From assembly GCA_020047885.1 (NCBI GenBank), contig JAIFNF010000085.1, forward strand, positions 1 through 28,866: a stretch of 28,866 nucleotides of DNA, given 5' to 3'. Both the position numbers and the translations under genes were made by a program. Origin of the DNA: Gammaproteobacteria bacterium. Its GTDB lineage: Bacteria > Pseudomonadota > Gammaproteobacteria > Competibacterales > Competibacteraceae. The number at the start of each line of letters is the position of its first letter. Position 1 is the stretch's first letter. This document shows positions 1-8,066 of the stretch, piece after piece. Below the pieces are notes generated by a model. That model did not search any database and was not told the DNA's origin. It saw nothing but the letters and a program-made list of their open reading frames with translations.

Positions 1-1867
1 TGCGGATGATCAGGGGCCGGTTCGGTCCCAGCGCTTCGGCAATCGCTTTGTAGGCTTCAAATTGCTCATCCTCATTCGGGGCGGTGCTGCGCTCCATAAA
101 CAGGAATTCCGAACGCAGCAGACCGACGCCTTCGCCGCCGAGACCCGGAATCTGTTCCGCATCGGCTAATCCACCGATGTTACCGACGACTTCTACGACA
201 TGCCCATCCAAGGTAAGCGCTGGTTTTTGCGCTTCCCCCAAGTCGACTTGTCGGCGCTCGGCCACCCGTTCCTGAGCCTGGCGAATGCGTTCAACGTCGT
301 CAGCACTGGGATTCAGCCGCAACGTGCCTTTGCCGCCATCGAGAATAACCGGCGTGCCATTGGGCAATTCCAGGACGCCCGGTTCCATGCCCGCCGCTGC
401 GGGAATATCCAGCGACCGGGCCAGAATGGCGACATGCGAGGTGGCACCGCCCAAGGTAGTGCAGAAGCCGCGCACCTTGTGGCGATCCAGACTGGCGGTG
501 TCGGACGGCGTCAATTCCTCAGCAACCAGAATCGCGTTATTCGGCGGATCCGGGCGTTCCGGTTGCACCCCGGTCAGCAGACTCAGCGCCCGCCGCCCGA
601 CATCCCGCAAGTCATTGGCTCGCGCCGCCAGCAATTCATTGCGTAATCCAGCCAGTCGGTCGGCGTGCGTAGTGAAGGCCCGGTGCCAGGCAAAGGCCGC
701 GCTCTTGCCCTTGGCCAGGGCGGAATAAGCAATATCCAGCAGATCCGGGTCGTCGAGCAGCTCCTGATGGGCGGCGAAAATAGCGGCTTTGTCCGCTGCA
801 CCGCCGCCATGCAGCCGTGCCTGCAAGGCTTCCAGTTGTCGCCGTGCTTCGTCAATGGCGTGATCCAGCCGCTCACGTTCCTGCTGCGGAGAACCCTCAG
901 CAGCTTCAACGACCGTGATTTCCGCATGGCGGACCTGGAACACCACACCGACTGCCAGTCCCGGTGAGGCGGCGACGCCGATTAACAAGTTGGGATCTTC
1001 GGAACGCGGGCGCGGAGCCGGAGCAGCATTGGCGGAGGTGACGAAGCTGGCGGGGGCGGGTGCCGGAGCGCAGCCTGCATCGCCCAATCCTTCCCACAAC
1101 AGCGGGGTCAACGTGGCAATCGCTGCTTCCGCCTCGTCACCTTTCGCCAACAGGGTAATCTTGTCGCCCTGATTGATTTCTAGCCCCATGATGGCGACGA
1201 CGCTCTTGGCATTAGCCTGCGCATCGCCCTTGTGGATCTGAATCTCGGCCTTGAATTTCTTGGCGAGGTTGGCCAGCACGGCTGCGGGGCGGGCATGCAG
1301 GCCGGTGGGATTGGGGATGAGAATGGCTTCAGACGTGACGATTTTGGCCGACTCGACCGCAGCCTCCGTTTCAGCGCCCGCCAGCGTCAGTTCCAGCACC
1401 ACATCCTGGCCGGCAGTCACCCGGCCGGTCGCGGGTTTAAACTGCGCGACCCGTTCGCTATTGGTGATGACAATTTGCGTGAGCAGGCTTTTGGCGTGGG
1501 TGGCGATGTAGTCGGCGTCGAACTCGATCAGCGCATCGCCCACCTTCACCGCATCACCGGCCTTAACGTGGGGCGTAAACCCGACGCCCTTGAGATTGAC
1601 GGTATCCAAGCCAATATGCATCAGGATTTCAATGCCTTCCGGGGTGGCCACGGTCACGGCATGTCCGGCTGGATGCAACTGGACGATCCGACCGGCACAG
1701 GGCGCACGCAGGCATTGATCGAGTGGGTCGATGGAAATCCCGTCACCAACCATTTTTTGGGCGAAGACCGGATCAGGAACTCGTTCCAGGGGGATCAACG
1801 GGCCGGAGAGCGGTGCGATCAGGGTAATCCTGATTGCGGCAGGATCAGCAAGGGTAGGGACATTCAT
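1..1867 (-). CDS. ptsI: PTS phosphoenolpyruvate-protein phosphotransferase, EIIA(Glc)-HPr-EI fusion (3' end outside window)
   Basis: A soluble sugar-PTS phosphorelay with three proteins fused in one chain. It starts at ATG 1867 and is open through position 1, giving about 622 residues with the EI C-terminus missing. Residues 1 to about 150 are a glucose-type EIIA domain with the two active-site histidines H69 and H84 (ILMHIGLDTVN). Residues about 175-265 are HPr with the phosphohistidine H191 in NPTGLHARP. The rest is enzyme I with its phosphohistidine H478 in GGATSHVAILARS. In known relatives (NagF, FruB-like multiphosphoryl transfer proteins) EI takes phosphate from PEP and passes it through HPr and EIIA to a membrane EIIBC permease. 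No permease is visible here. The gene lies 55 bp downstream of the hydrogenase operon on the same strand, so read-through is possible. No strong ribosome site precedes the start. Family is certain; the sugar is unknown. Confidence 0.93.
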   Translation of the reverse strand, partial: MNVPTLADPAAIRITLIAPLSGPLIPLERVPDPVFAQKMVGDGISIDPLDQCLRAPCAGRIVQLHPAGHAVTVATPEGIEILMHIGLDTVNLKGVGFTPHVKAGDAVKVGDALIEFDADYIATHAKSLLTQIVITNSERVAQFKPATGRVTAGQDVVLELTLAGAETEAAVESAKIVTSEAILIPNPTGLHARPAAVLANLAKKFKAEIQIHKGDAQANAKSVVAIMGLEINQGDKITLLAKGDEAEAAIATLTPLLWEGLGDAGCAPAPAPASFVTSANAAPAPRPRSEDPNLLIGVAASPGLAVGVVFQVRHAEITVVEAAEGSPQQERERLDHAIDEARRQLEALQARLHGGGAADKAAIFAAHQELLDDPDLLDIAYSALAKGKSAAFAWHRAFTTHADRLAGLRNELLAARANDLRDVGRRALSLLTGVQPERPDPPNNAILVAEELTPSDTASLDRHKVRGFCTTLGGATSHVAILARSLDIPAAAGMEPGVLELPNGTPVILDGGKGTLRLNPSADDVERIRQAQERVAERRQVDLGEAQKPALTLDGHVVEVVGNIGGLADAEQIPGLGGEGVGLLRSEFLFMERSTAPNEDEQFEAYKAIAEALGPNRPLIIR

Positions 1868-1922
1868 TGAAGAGGTGCTCGACGTTCGAGAGGACGGGGG
1901 GTCAAACAGAGCATACCGAAAA

Positions 1923-3632
1923 TTATCCCAATGCCCTGACTTGGACAATCGGTTGTTTCCGACCATCCACCAGATGAATCGCGCAGGCCAAACAGGGATC
2001 AAAGGAATGCACGGTGCGCAATACTTCCAGCGGCAACTCGGGATCGGCCACCGGATTGTCCAGCAGCGAGGCTTCATAAGGCCCCAGCGCGTCGGCATCA
2101 TCACGCGGACCGGCATTCCAGGTACTCGGTACCACCGCCTGATAGTTCTTGATCTTGCCGTTCTCAATCACCGTCCAGTGCGACAACACCCCGCGCGGCG
2201 CTTCGTGATAGCCGAACCCGCGAATTTCACCCTTGGGGAAGACCGGCCGGTTGAAGGTATCGAAATCCCCCTTGGCGATATTGTTGATCAGTAGTTGCCA
2301 CTGGTTTTGCAACGATTCCAACAGCACCGCGCAGCGCACCGCCCGTGCGGCAATCCGGCCAATGGTGGAATGCAACGCTTCCACGGGAATCTGACTCCCC
2401 GCGACCGTGCTGGCGATGCTCAACAATCGGTTGAGATGCCGCTGGGTCGGTTCGTGTCCGGCGGCAACCATCCCCAGCACATTGGCCAGCGGCCCCACTT
2501 GCACCCGCTGATCGTAGAAGGTCGGCGCTTTCACCCAGGAATATTTGCCCTGATCCTGGAATGCCGTGTGCTTGGGATTCGTCTGGCCGTCATAGGGATG
2601 CAGGGCTTGATCGCCGCCCTGATATTCATACCAGGCGTGTTTAACGCTCTCCTTGACCCCATCGCGGAAATAGCCGTCCTGATAGCTGGTAATCGGCTTG
2701 AACTGCGCAACATCGCCCTTGGGGATAAAGCCGCCGGGCAGTTCAAACTGCGTTCCTTTGGTATCCAGTGGCAAATCCGGCACTGACAGATAATCGGTGA
2801 CGCCCGCCCCGTACTGGGTCCAGTCGGCGTACAACGCCCCAATCGCCGCGACATCGGGCAGCATCGCCTGATTGACAAATTCCCCGAGCTTGTCGATCTC
2901 GGCTTTGATGGCAAACAGCCGCTCCAAGGTCAGAGTCGCTTGACTGTCCGGGTTAATCGGATTGGCTACGCCGCCGACCGCCAGATTCTGAATATGCGGG
3001 GTTTTGGAGCCGAGAATCGCTACAATCCGGTTGGCAATGCGCTGGTATTCCAACGCCTGCATATAGTGCGTCGCCGCCAGCAGGTTCACATCCGGCGGCA
3101 ACTTCATCGCCGGATGCCCCCAGTAGCCGCTGGCGAAGATGCCCAGTTGTCCCGTACCGACAAACGCTTTGAGTTTGTCCTGAATTTGGCGAATCTCCGG
3201 CAAGCTGTTGCGCCGGTAGTCGGACAGGCTCGCGCCCAGTTTTGCCGCACCTTCGGGACTACCCGATAACGCCGAAACGATGTCCACCCAGTCCAGCGCC
3301 GCTAACTGGTAAAAATGCACGATGTGATCGTGAATCCCGTGGGCGGTGATGATCATATTGCGGATGTACTGGGCGTTCAGCGGCACTTCCAGATTCAGCG
3401 CATTCTCCACCGTTCGCACCGACACAATGGCATGGACGGTGGTGCAGACCCCGCAGATCCGCTGGGTGAACAGCCAGGCGTCGCGGGGATCGCGACCCTG
3501 CAAAATGGTCTCGATGCCACGCCACATCTGCCCGGATGACCAAGCATTGGCGACTTTGCCATTTTCCACCTCGCAATCAATGCGCAGATGACCCTCGATG
3601 CGGGTAATAGGATCGATGGTAATACGGGTCAC
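1923..3632 (-). CDS. hybC: [NiFe] uptake hydrogenase large subunit (HybC type)
   Basis: The catalytic subunit that carries the Ni-Fe(CN)2CO centre and oxidises H2 at the periplasmic face. It has 569 residues, against 567 in E. coli HybC. The nickel ligands are present as the N-terminal RICGVCTTVH motif (C60, C63, with H67) and the C-terminal DPCLACAIH motif (C547, C550, H553). The 16 residues after H553 are the tail that a HybD-type endopeptidase removes after nickel insertion in this family. The start is GTG at 3632. It overlaps the hybB stop by four bases (GTGA) and has GGGAGG six bases upstream, so translation is probably coupled. It has no signal peptide, as expected, because the folded dimer is carried out by the Tat signal on the small subunit. 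It is the last gene of hybOABC; hybD does not follow it. Confidence 0.97.
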   Translation of the reverse strand: MTRITIDPITRIEGHLRIDCEVENGKVANAWSSGQMWRGIETILQGRDPRDAWLFTQRICGVCTTVHAIVSVRTVENALNLEVPLNAQYIRNMIITAHGIHDHIVHFYQLAALDWVDIVSALSGSPEGAAKLGASLSDYRRNSLPEIRQIQDKLKAFVGTGQLGIFASGYWGHPAMKLPPDVNLLAATHYMQALEYQRIANRIVAILGSKTPHIQNLAVGGVANPINPDSQATLTLERLFAIKAEIDKLGEFVNQAMLPDVAAIGALYADWTQYGAGVTDYLSVPDLPLDTKGTQFELPGGFIPKGDVAQFKPITSYQDGYFRDGVKESVKHAWYEYQGGDQALHPYDGQTNPKHTAFQDQGKYSWVKAPTFYDQRVQVGPLANVLGMVAAGHEPTQRHLNRLLSIASTVAGSQIPVEALHSTIGRIAARAVRCAVLLESLQNQWQLLINNIAKGDFDTFNRPVFPKGEIRGFGYHEAPRGVLSHWTVIENGKIKNYQAVVPSTWNAGPRDDADALGPYEASLLDNPVADPELPLEVLRTVHSFDPCLACAIHLVDGRKQPIVQVRALG

Positions 3633-4855
3633 GACGGCCTCCCGGCAGCTTCGGCAATGCGGCCGGGCAACAGCAACACCGGCAGCGTTTTGATGAAAAT
3701 GAGATAGAGCATGATTTCCAGGCCCACCACGCCCACGGTGATCAGCAATTCCGGCGCGGAGGGAAAATAGATCCAGCCATTGCCCGGATCGATGGCCAGC
3801 AGATAGCCATTCATCCGGTACAGCGAACCGGCGGCCAACAGGCTAATCGTTGCCAGGAACCGGAGTCGGGTATTCGCGCAGCGCCGCTTCGACGCCAGAA
3901 TCAGTACCGGCGCAGCGAACAGCGTGGTTTCAATCAGGAACAGAATACTGTAGCGGTCAAAGGCGAAAGCCAGGCCGAGTTGTCCCCGCGCCAGCAGATC
4001 GCCAATTCGCACCACCAGAAATAGCGTTAGTAATCCCGCGCCGACTCGCGACAGTCGGGTGAGCAGCGCGGCTTCCGACGGTAATTTGAACGCCCGTTGC
4101 ACCAGCGTCGATTCCAGCATCACCACCCCGTAACCCATGGCCAGCGCCGAAATCAGAAACAGCAGCGGTAGCCAGGTCGTATACCAGAGCGGCGACAGCT
4201 TGGATCCCATGATCAGCAGCACCGAACCCAGCGAGGATTGATGCATGGTCGGCAGCAGCACGCCAAGGGCGATGAAGACGTACATGTAGCGGCGCAGGAA
4301 AATCTGCATTTTGTGCAGATGGAACCGCTTTTTGAACGCGGGCGGCATCCGTTCCAGAAACGCCGGCCAGAATTCAATCCACAACACGGTCACGTAAGCC
4401 ATGACGCACAGCGCCACCTCAAAAATCACCGAATTGGTCTGGGCATACCAGGGCAGCAGCAGGTTAAAGGCGTTCCAGTACCGACCTAAATCGATCATTA
4501 CCGCCAGACCGGCCAGGGTGTAGCCGAACACCCCGCCGAGCAGGGCGGGACGAATCAGCGGATGGTAGGCGTTGCGATTGAGGATGTAGACCAGCAGCGC
4601 CATGGCGAAGCCGCCACAGCCGAACGCGGTGCCGATCACTACATCCAGCACCACCCAGGTGCCGATGGGGAAGCCGTTGCTCATGTGCGACACGTCACCC
4701 ATGCCGAACAGGAACCGGCGCAGGATGAAATAGCCGCCGATCAGCACCAACACGCCGAGAATCATGAAGGGCTTAGTGACGATGCGACCGCCGAGCGGTT
4801 GGTGATTTTCGAGAGCGGGGTTCGGGATGCGGGATTCGAGGTTCGCGGCGTTCAT
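3629..4855 (-). CDS. hybB: Hydrogenase membrane cytochrome-like subunit (HybB/NrfD family)
   Basis: Integral membrane subunit that passes electrons from the periplasmic hydrogenase module to the quinone pool. It has 408 residues and about ten hydrophobic segments. It aligns by eye along its whole length with E. coli HybB: PLGGRIVTKPFMI near the start, YHPLIRPALL, DLGRYWN, and LPTMHQSSLGS. HybB is an NrfD-type protein without haem, and nothing here suggests otherwise. The ATG at 4855 overlaps the hybA stop (ATGA) and follows a GAGGAGG ribosome site. It is about 15 residues longer at the N-terminus than E. coli HybB; the extra stretch is polar and looks unimportant. Confidence 0.95.
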   Translation of the reverse strand: MNAANLESRIPNPALENHQPLGGRIVTKPFMILGVLVLIGGYFILRRFLFGMGDVSHMSNGFPIGTWVVLDVVIGTAFGCGGFAMALLVYILNRNAYHPLIRPALLGGVFGYTLAGLAVMIDLGRYWNAFNLLLPWYAQTNSVIFEVALCVMAYVTVLWIEFWPAFLERMPPAFKKRFHLHKMQIFLRRYMYVFIALGVLLPTMHQSSLGSVLLIMGSKLSPLWYTTWLPLLFLISALAMGYGVVMLESTLVQRAFKLPSEAALLTRLSRVGAGLLTLFLVVRIGDLLARGQLGLAFAFDRYSILFLIETTLFAAPVLILASKRRCANTRLRFLATISLLAAGSLYRMNGYLLAIDPGNGWIYFPSAPELLITVGVVGLEIMLYLIFIKTLPVLLLPGRIAEAAGRPS

Positions 4856-5886
4856 CGCGAATCCTCCTCATCATCAGTCCGTGTTGGGTCTTCGTCGTGA
4901 TAGGCTTTAGCGTTGCGCCGGGCGAGAACCACCAGGCCGCCGAGCAGAGCCAGTGGCGCAATCATGCCTTTGTACAGGGTGTGCTGCATTCCCTCGGACA
5001 CGGCGGAATAGGCGTGATCGGGTAACACCGGCAGACCCAGTTTTTCGTGGGGAACGCCGGTTAGATAACGCACCTGCGTCCCACCGGATTCCTTCTCCCC
5101 GTAGACGTGCGGCTGATATTCGCCAATCGGCGCTTCGTGGCCAGATCGGTCGCCGCCCAGTTGGCCACGGGGAAATTCGTAAACCGCACCCGGTTTTTGC
5201 GCCAACCGCCGTTCCGCTTCGGCCTGCAAATCAGCCACCAACCCGAACAGTGAGGCTCCGGTCGGGCAGACATCGCAACACGCCGGTAACTGACCTTTCG
5301 CCTGTAAATGATTGCAGAACTGGCACTTGGCGATCTGGCCAAAGGGTTCGTCAAACTGGTATTGCGGGACGTTGAACGGACAGCCGTAGACGCAGTACCG
5401 GCAACCGATGCAAGCGTCGGGATTGTGGGTGACAATGCCGGTCTCCGGGTCTTTACGCATGGCGCTGACCGGGCACACCGAAATGCACGAGGGATCAACG
5501 CAGTGCAGACAATGGCGCTTGACGAAAGCGTAGCCATCTTCTTCACGATCCTTCTGCGTCATAGCCCCGTCCTGATAGACCCGGATCACGTTGAGCGTTT
5601 TGCCGGAAATATCTTCAGCGGTATCCCAGGTGCCCTGATTCCACGCCGCCAGGGCGGCGGGCTGTTCCGGCGGTTTATCATTCGCCTCCTTGCAGGCGGT
5701 CACGCAGGCTTTGCAACCCACGCACAGCGTCGAGTCATACAACATGCCCACCGCGTTCGGCGGCAGGGTCTTCGGTTCGCGGGGACCGAAAGCCCGTGCT
5801 TCATTGACCGGCGCAGCCACGGCGGCGGCAGTCGTGGCGATAGCGCTGGCGGCACCGCGCAGGAATTGACGACGATCTGGATCCAT
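4852..5886 (-). CDS. hybA: Hydrogenase ferredoxin-like iron-sulfur subunit (HybA)
   Basis: Periplasmic electron-transfer subunit that links HybO to HybB. It has 344 residues. The N-terminus is a Tat signal (RRQFLRG with the arginine pair at residues 5-6, then an alanine-rich stretch ending near NEARA). Four cysteine clusters for [4Fe-4S] centres follow: CVGCKACVTAC, CLHCVDPSCISVC, CIGCRYCVYGC, and CQFCNHL with CCDVCPTG. A single membrane helix near residues 305-325 anchors the C-terminus, as in E. coli HybA, and an acidic tail follows it. An AGGAGG site stands eight bases before the ATG. The gene starts 12 bp after hybO and overlaps hybB by four bases, so it sits inside one tight operon. Confidence 0.96.
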   Translation of the reverse strand: MDPDRRQFLRGAASAIATTAAAVAAPVNEARAFGPREPKTLPPNAVGMLYDSTLCVGCKACVTACKEANDKPPEQPAALAAWNQGTWDTAEDISGKTLNVIRVYQDGAMTQKDREEDGYAFVKRHCLHCVDPSCISVCPVSAMRKDPETGIVTHNPDACIGCRYCVYGCPFNVPQYQFDEPFGQIAKCQFCNHLQAKGQLPACCDVCPTGASLFGLVADLQAEAERRLAQKPGAVYEFPRGQLGGDRSGHEAPIGEYQPHVYGEKESGGTQVRYLTGVPHEKLGLPVLPDHAYSAVSEGMQHTLYKGMIAPLALLGGLVVLARRNAKAYHDEDPTRTDDEEDSR

Positions 5887-5898
5887 GGCGTTCCCCTC

Positions 5899-7068
5899 CT
5901 AGTTTGGCCGGGAGGGGCGGTCGGAATCTGCGGCCTCACCCTCATCCTGCATCCCGCGCAAAGCCATGGCTCCAGCGCCAATACCCAGTCCGGCCAGACC
6001 GGCGACAATCGCTGCTGCGGCTGGAGTAACGCCCTCGCCCTTGGGTGAGTTCACCACCGGGAAGGCATTGGGCGGGGAGAAGGTTTTGACCTCCGCCAGC
6101 GCATGGAGCGGCTTGGTGAACCCAATGCCCTGTTCCGTACAGCCAAAGCAGGGATGACCAATGGCGATCGGCCAGTTGCTCTCGCCGATATCGCCAAAGC
6201 CAATCGTCGGGCAGTTGGCGTGAGTCTCCGGTCCCTTGCAACCCAGTTTGTACAGACACCAGCCCTGACGGTGGCCGAAGTCGCCGTACTCCATCGCGAA
6301 GCGCCCGGCGTCAAAATGCGGCCGCCGCTCGCAGTTTTCATGGATCAGCCGACCATAGGCAAATTTGGGACGGTTTTGGATGTCCAGCGCCGGCGGTTTC
6401 CCCAGGGTCAACAGGTGCAGCACGGTGGACAGGAAGTTGTAGGGATTAGGCGGACAACCGGGAATGTTGATGATGGTCTTACCCGGCAATACCGCCTGCA
6501 CCGATTTTGCCTCAGTGGGATTCGGGTCGCTGGAAGGCATACCGCCCCAGGAAGCGCAGGAGCCAATGGCGATGATCACCGCCGCGCCTTCCGCCGCTTC
6601 CTGAACGACTTGCAGGATCGGTCTACCCGCCACCATGCAATACACGCCGCCGTCTTTGGTGGGAATCGAGCCGTCCACCACCAGAATATACTTGCCCCAG
6701 TTCTCCTTCATCGACTTCGCCTTGTGGGCTTCGGCCTGATGACCGGCACCCGCGCACAGCGCCTCGTGATAGTCGAGGGAGATCATGTCGAGGATCAGGG
6801 TTTCCAGCGTCGGATGGTAGGCACGCAACAGCGACTCGGTGCAACCGGTACACTCCTGCGCCGACAGCCAGATGACCGGAGGTCGCCGCGGCGCGGTTGC
6901 CGCTTCGGCAATTCGCAGCCCCATCCACGAGGACAGACCCAGCGTTGCCGCAACCCCGGTGCAATATTTCAAAAACTCGCGGCGGGTGAGTCCACCCAGT
7001 GCGCCCGTGTAACCGTCAGGATTCTGGACCGGATCGGTCGCAAAATCAGTATCGTTGACAAACCCCAT
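5899..7068 (-). CDS. hybO: [NiFe] hydrogenase small subunit (HybO type, Tat-exported)
   Basis: Electron-relay subunit of the hydrogenase. The start chosen is ATG 7068, because AGGAG lies nine bases upstream; a TTG at 7086 would also be in frame but has no such site. The Tat motif TRREFLKYCTG has its arginine pair at residues 29-30, so the region before it is unusually long. Cluster ligands are visible: proximal ECTGCTESLL, GSCASWGG and IPGCPPNP; distal and medial in HENCERR, GWCLYKLGCKGPETHANCP and HPCFGCTEQG. The proximal motif is CTGC and lacks the supernumerary cysteine of oxygen-tolerant enzymes, so a standard oxygen-sensitive enzyme is inferred. A C-terminal hydrophobic helix (about residues 350-370) anchors it. 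It is close along its length to E. coli HybO, which indicates group 1c. Confidence 0.96.
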   Translation of the reverse strand: MGFVNDTDFATDPVQNPDGYTGALGGLTRREFLKYCTGVAATLGLSSWMGLRIAEAATAPRRPPVIWLSAQECTGCTESLLRAYHPTLETLILDMISLDYHEALCAGAGHQAEAHKAKSMKENWGKYILVVDGSIPTKDGGVYCMVAGRPILQVVQEAAEGAAVIIAIGSCASWGGMPSSDPNPTEAKSVQAVLPGKTIINIPGCPPNPYNFLSTVLHLLTLGKPPALDIQNRPKFAYGRLIHENCERRPHFDAGRFAMEYGDFGHRQGWCLYKLGCKGPETHANCPTIGFGDIGESNWPIAIGHPCFGCTEQGIGFTKPLHALAEVKTFSPPNAFPVVNSPKGEGVTPAAAAIVAGLAGLGIGAGAMALRGMQDEGEAADSDRPSRPN

Positions 7069-7102
7069 GACCCCGTTCTCCTGCAAGATTCAACCCTCTT
7101 GA

Positions 7103-7108
7103 AAGATA
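7103..7108 (-). promoter_or_regulatory. Putative -10 element of the hybO promoter
   Basis: TATCTT on the minus strand matches TATAAT at four of six positions. It predicts transcription starting near 7096, about 28 bases before the hybO ATG. It is credible mainly because of its distance from the FNR box; alone it would be weak. Confidence 0.4.
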
Positions 7109-7129
7109 GCGGGAGATGGGACAACTCAT

Positions 7130-7143
7130 TTGATGATCGTCAA
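7130..7143 (-). promoter_or_regulatory. FNR-type operator upstream of hybO
   Basis: On the minus strand the site reads TTGAC-GATC-ATCAA, one base off the FNR consensus TTGAT-N4-ATCAA. Its centre is about 41 bp upstream of the start that would follow from a -10-like TATCTT at 7108-7103. That is the spacing of class II FNR activation. It lies in the 97-bp gap between the regulator gene and hybO, so the hydrogenase operon has its own promoter. The match is seen; oxygen- or redox-dependent activation is inferred. Confidence 0.7.
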
Positions 7144-7165
7144 TTTTTAGAGATTTTTTTGCATC

Positions 7166-7888
7166 CTACGATAAACAGATCTCAGCCATCAGCGAATGGG
7201 GCTGATTGACGCAGACCGTGCGTCCCGAAAAGCGGGCGATGCCATCCTCCTCCATCCGGCCAATAATCCGGGACAACGTTTCATGGCGAGCACCGATCAT
7301 CGACGCCATGTCACGCCGGGAGATGGGTAGACTGATGACCTGGCTACCATCCGGGGCGGCGTGACCATGACGATCCATCAGATTGAGCAGGAGATGGACA
7401 AATTTGTCCCGGTTGGACAGCGTGGCGTTCTGCACCAGTTTGTCGTGGGCGTCGTCCAGGTCATGGTTGATGCGCCGCAGGAATTGCAAACTCAATGCGG
7501 GATTGCGCTCCAGCAGCAACTTGACCACCTGCTGATCGATGAAGCAAACCCGGCTCGGCCCCAGCGCTTCGGCGCTGAAGCGGCGCTTTTGACCCATCAA
7601 CACCCCCCGATAACCCAGGGTTTCGCCGGGGTAGCTGATTTTGAGCAGCACCGGGTTGCCTTCGGCATCAATTTGCCGCAGAGCCGCCGCGCCTTCCACA
7701 ATGCAGTAAATCCCGTGACTGGATTCGCCAGTACTAAAAATGCGTTCACCCGCCCGGTACCGGCGACTTTTGCGCATCTGGGCGAGCAGCCTGACATCCT
7801 CTTCGGTCAGGACGCGCCACTCATTCCGTTGACGCAGGGGACACTCGAGACAGTTAGCGCCCGGCAGGGTACGTTGTTGCTGGATCAT
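7166..7888 (-). CDS. Crp/FNR-family transcriptional regulator
   Basis: A 240-residue regulator with an N-terminal cyclic-nucleotide-binding-like barrel (about residues 25-135), a dimer helix, and a C-terminal Crp-type helix-turn-helix. The recognition helix carries ETLSR (RHETLSRIIGRMEEDG), the E-x2-SR pattern by which FNR-type proteins read TTGAT half-sites. The N-terminus has NCLEC (C13, C16), matching the first two cluster cysteines of FNR. The position of FNR Cys29 is asparagine here. A later cysteine in SRVCFID sits where FNR Cys122 does. It may bind an atypical iron-sulfur cluster or sense something else. The ATG at 7888 is preferred because GGAGG lies seven bases upstream; a GTG at 7906 is also in frame. 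It is upstream of hybO, whose promoter holds a matching box, so it probably controls the locus. Confidence 0.9.
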   Translation of the reverse strand: MIQQQRTLPGANCLECPLRQRNEWRVLTEEDVRLLAQMRKSRRYRAGERIFSTGESSHGIYCIVEGAAALRQIDAEGNPVLLKISYPGETLGYRGVLMGQKRRFSAEALGPSRVCFIDQQVVKLLLERNPALSLQFLRRINHDLDDAHDKLVQNATLSNRDKFVHLLLNLMDRHGHAAPDGSQVISLPISRRDMASMIGARHETLSRIIGRMEEDGIARFSGRTVCVNQPHSLMAEICLS

Positions 7889-7998
7889 CCTCCTTCCTCC
7901 TTCCACATAATTTTTGTAGCCTGAATCATGCCCGCGACCCGGTTGGTCGAGTACGCCGACAGTGGCAACGCTGATTCAGTTTATGACTTGTGGGTTTT

Positions 7999-8012
7999 TG
8001 AACTATAGTTCA
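7999..8012. promoter_or_regulatory. 14-bp perfect palindrome in the regulator/hupE divergent region
   Basis: TGAACTATAGTTCA is its own reverse complement. The core TATAGT (8004-8009) could be a -10 element for hupE, with a poor -35 (TTATGA, 7981-7986) at 17 bp. An operator laid over a -10 would suit repression. A second palindrome, TCATCGATGA, overlaps its edge at 8010-8019. The palindrome is seen; its role and cognate protein are inference. Confidence 0.45.
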
Positions 8013-8066
8013 TCGATGATTGAAAAAAAGGTGTTGGCTCATTATTGATCTTCGGGAGATCGCTTC

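Noticed and set aside
1872..1890. Terminator between the large-subunit and PTS genes (CTCGA/TCGAG pair)
   Set aside because: The stem is only five base pairs and no T-run follows on the minus strand.
1232..2294. Two long plus-strand open frames over the PTS and large-subunit genes
   Set aside because: Both are antisense to clear proteins and have no family features.
6840..6900. Oxygen-tolerant hydrogenase with a six-cysteine proximal cluster
   Set aside because: The motif is ECTGCTES with glycine where tolerant enzymes have the extra cysteine.
6103..7209. Open frame of 368 codons on the plus strand across the hydrogenase small-subunit gene
   Set aside because: It lies antisense to hybO, whose motifs are beyond doubt, has no recognisable domain, and is what GC-rich codon use produces on the opposite strand.
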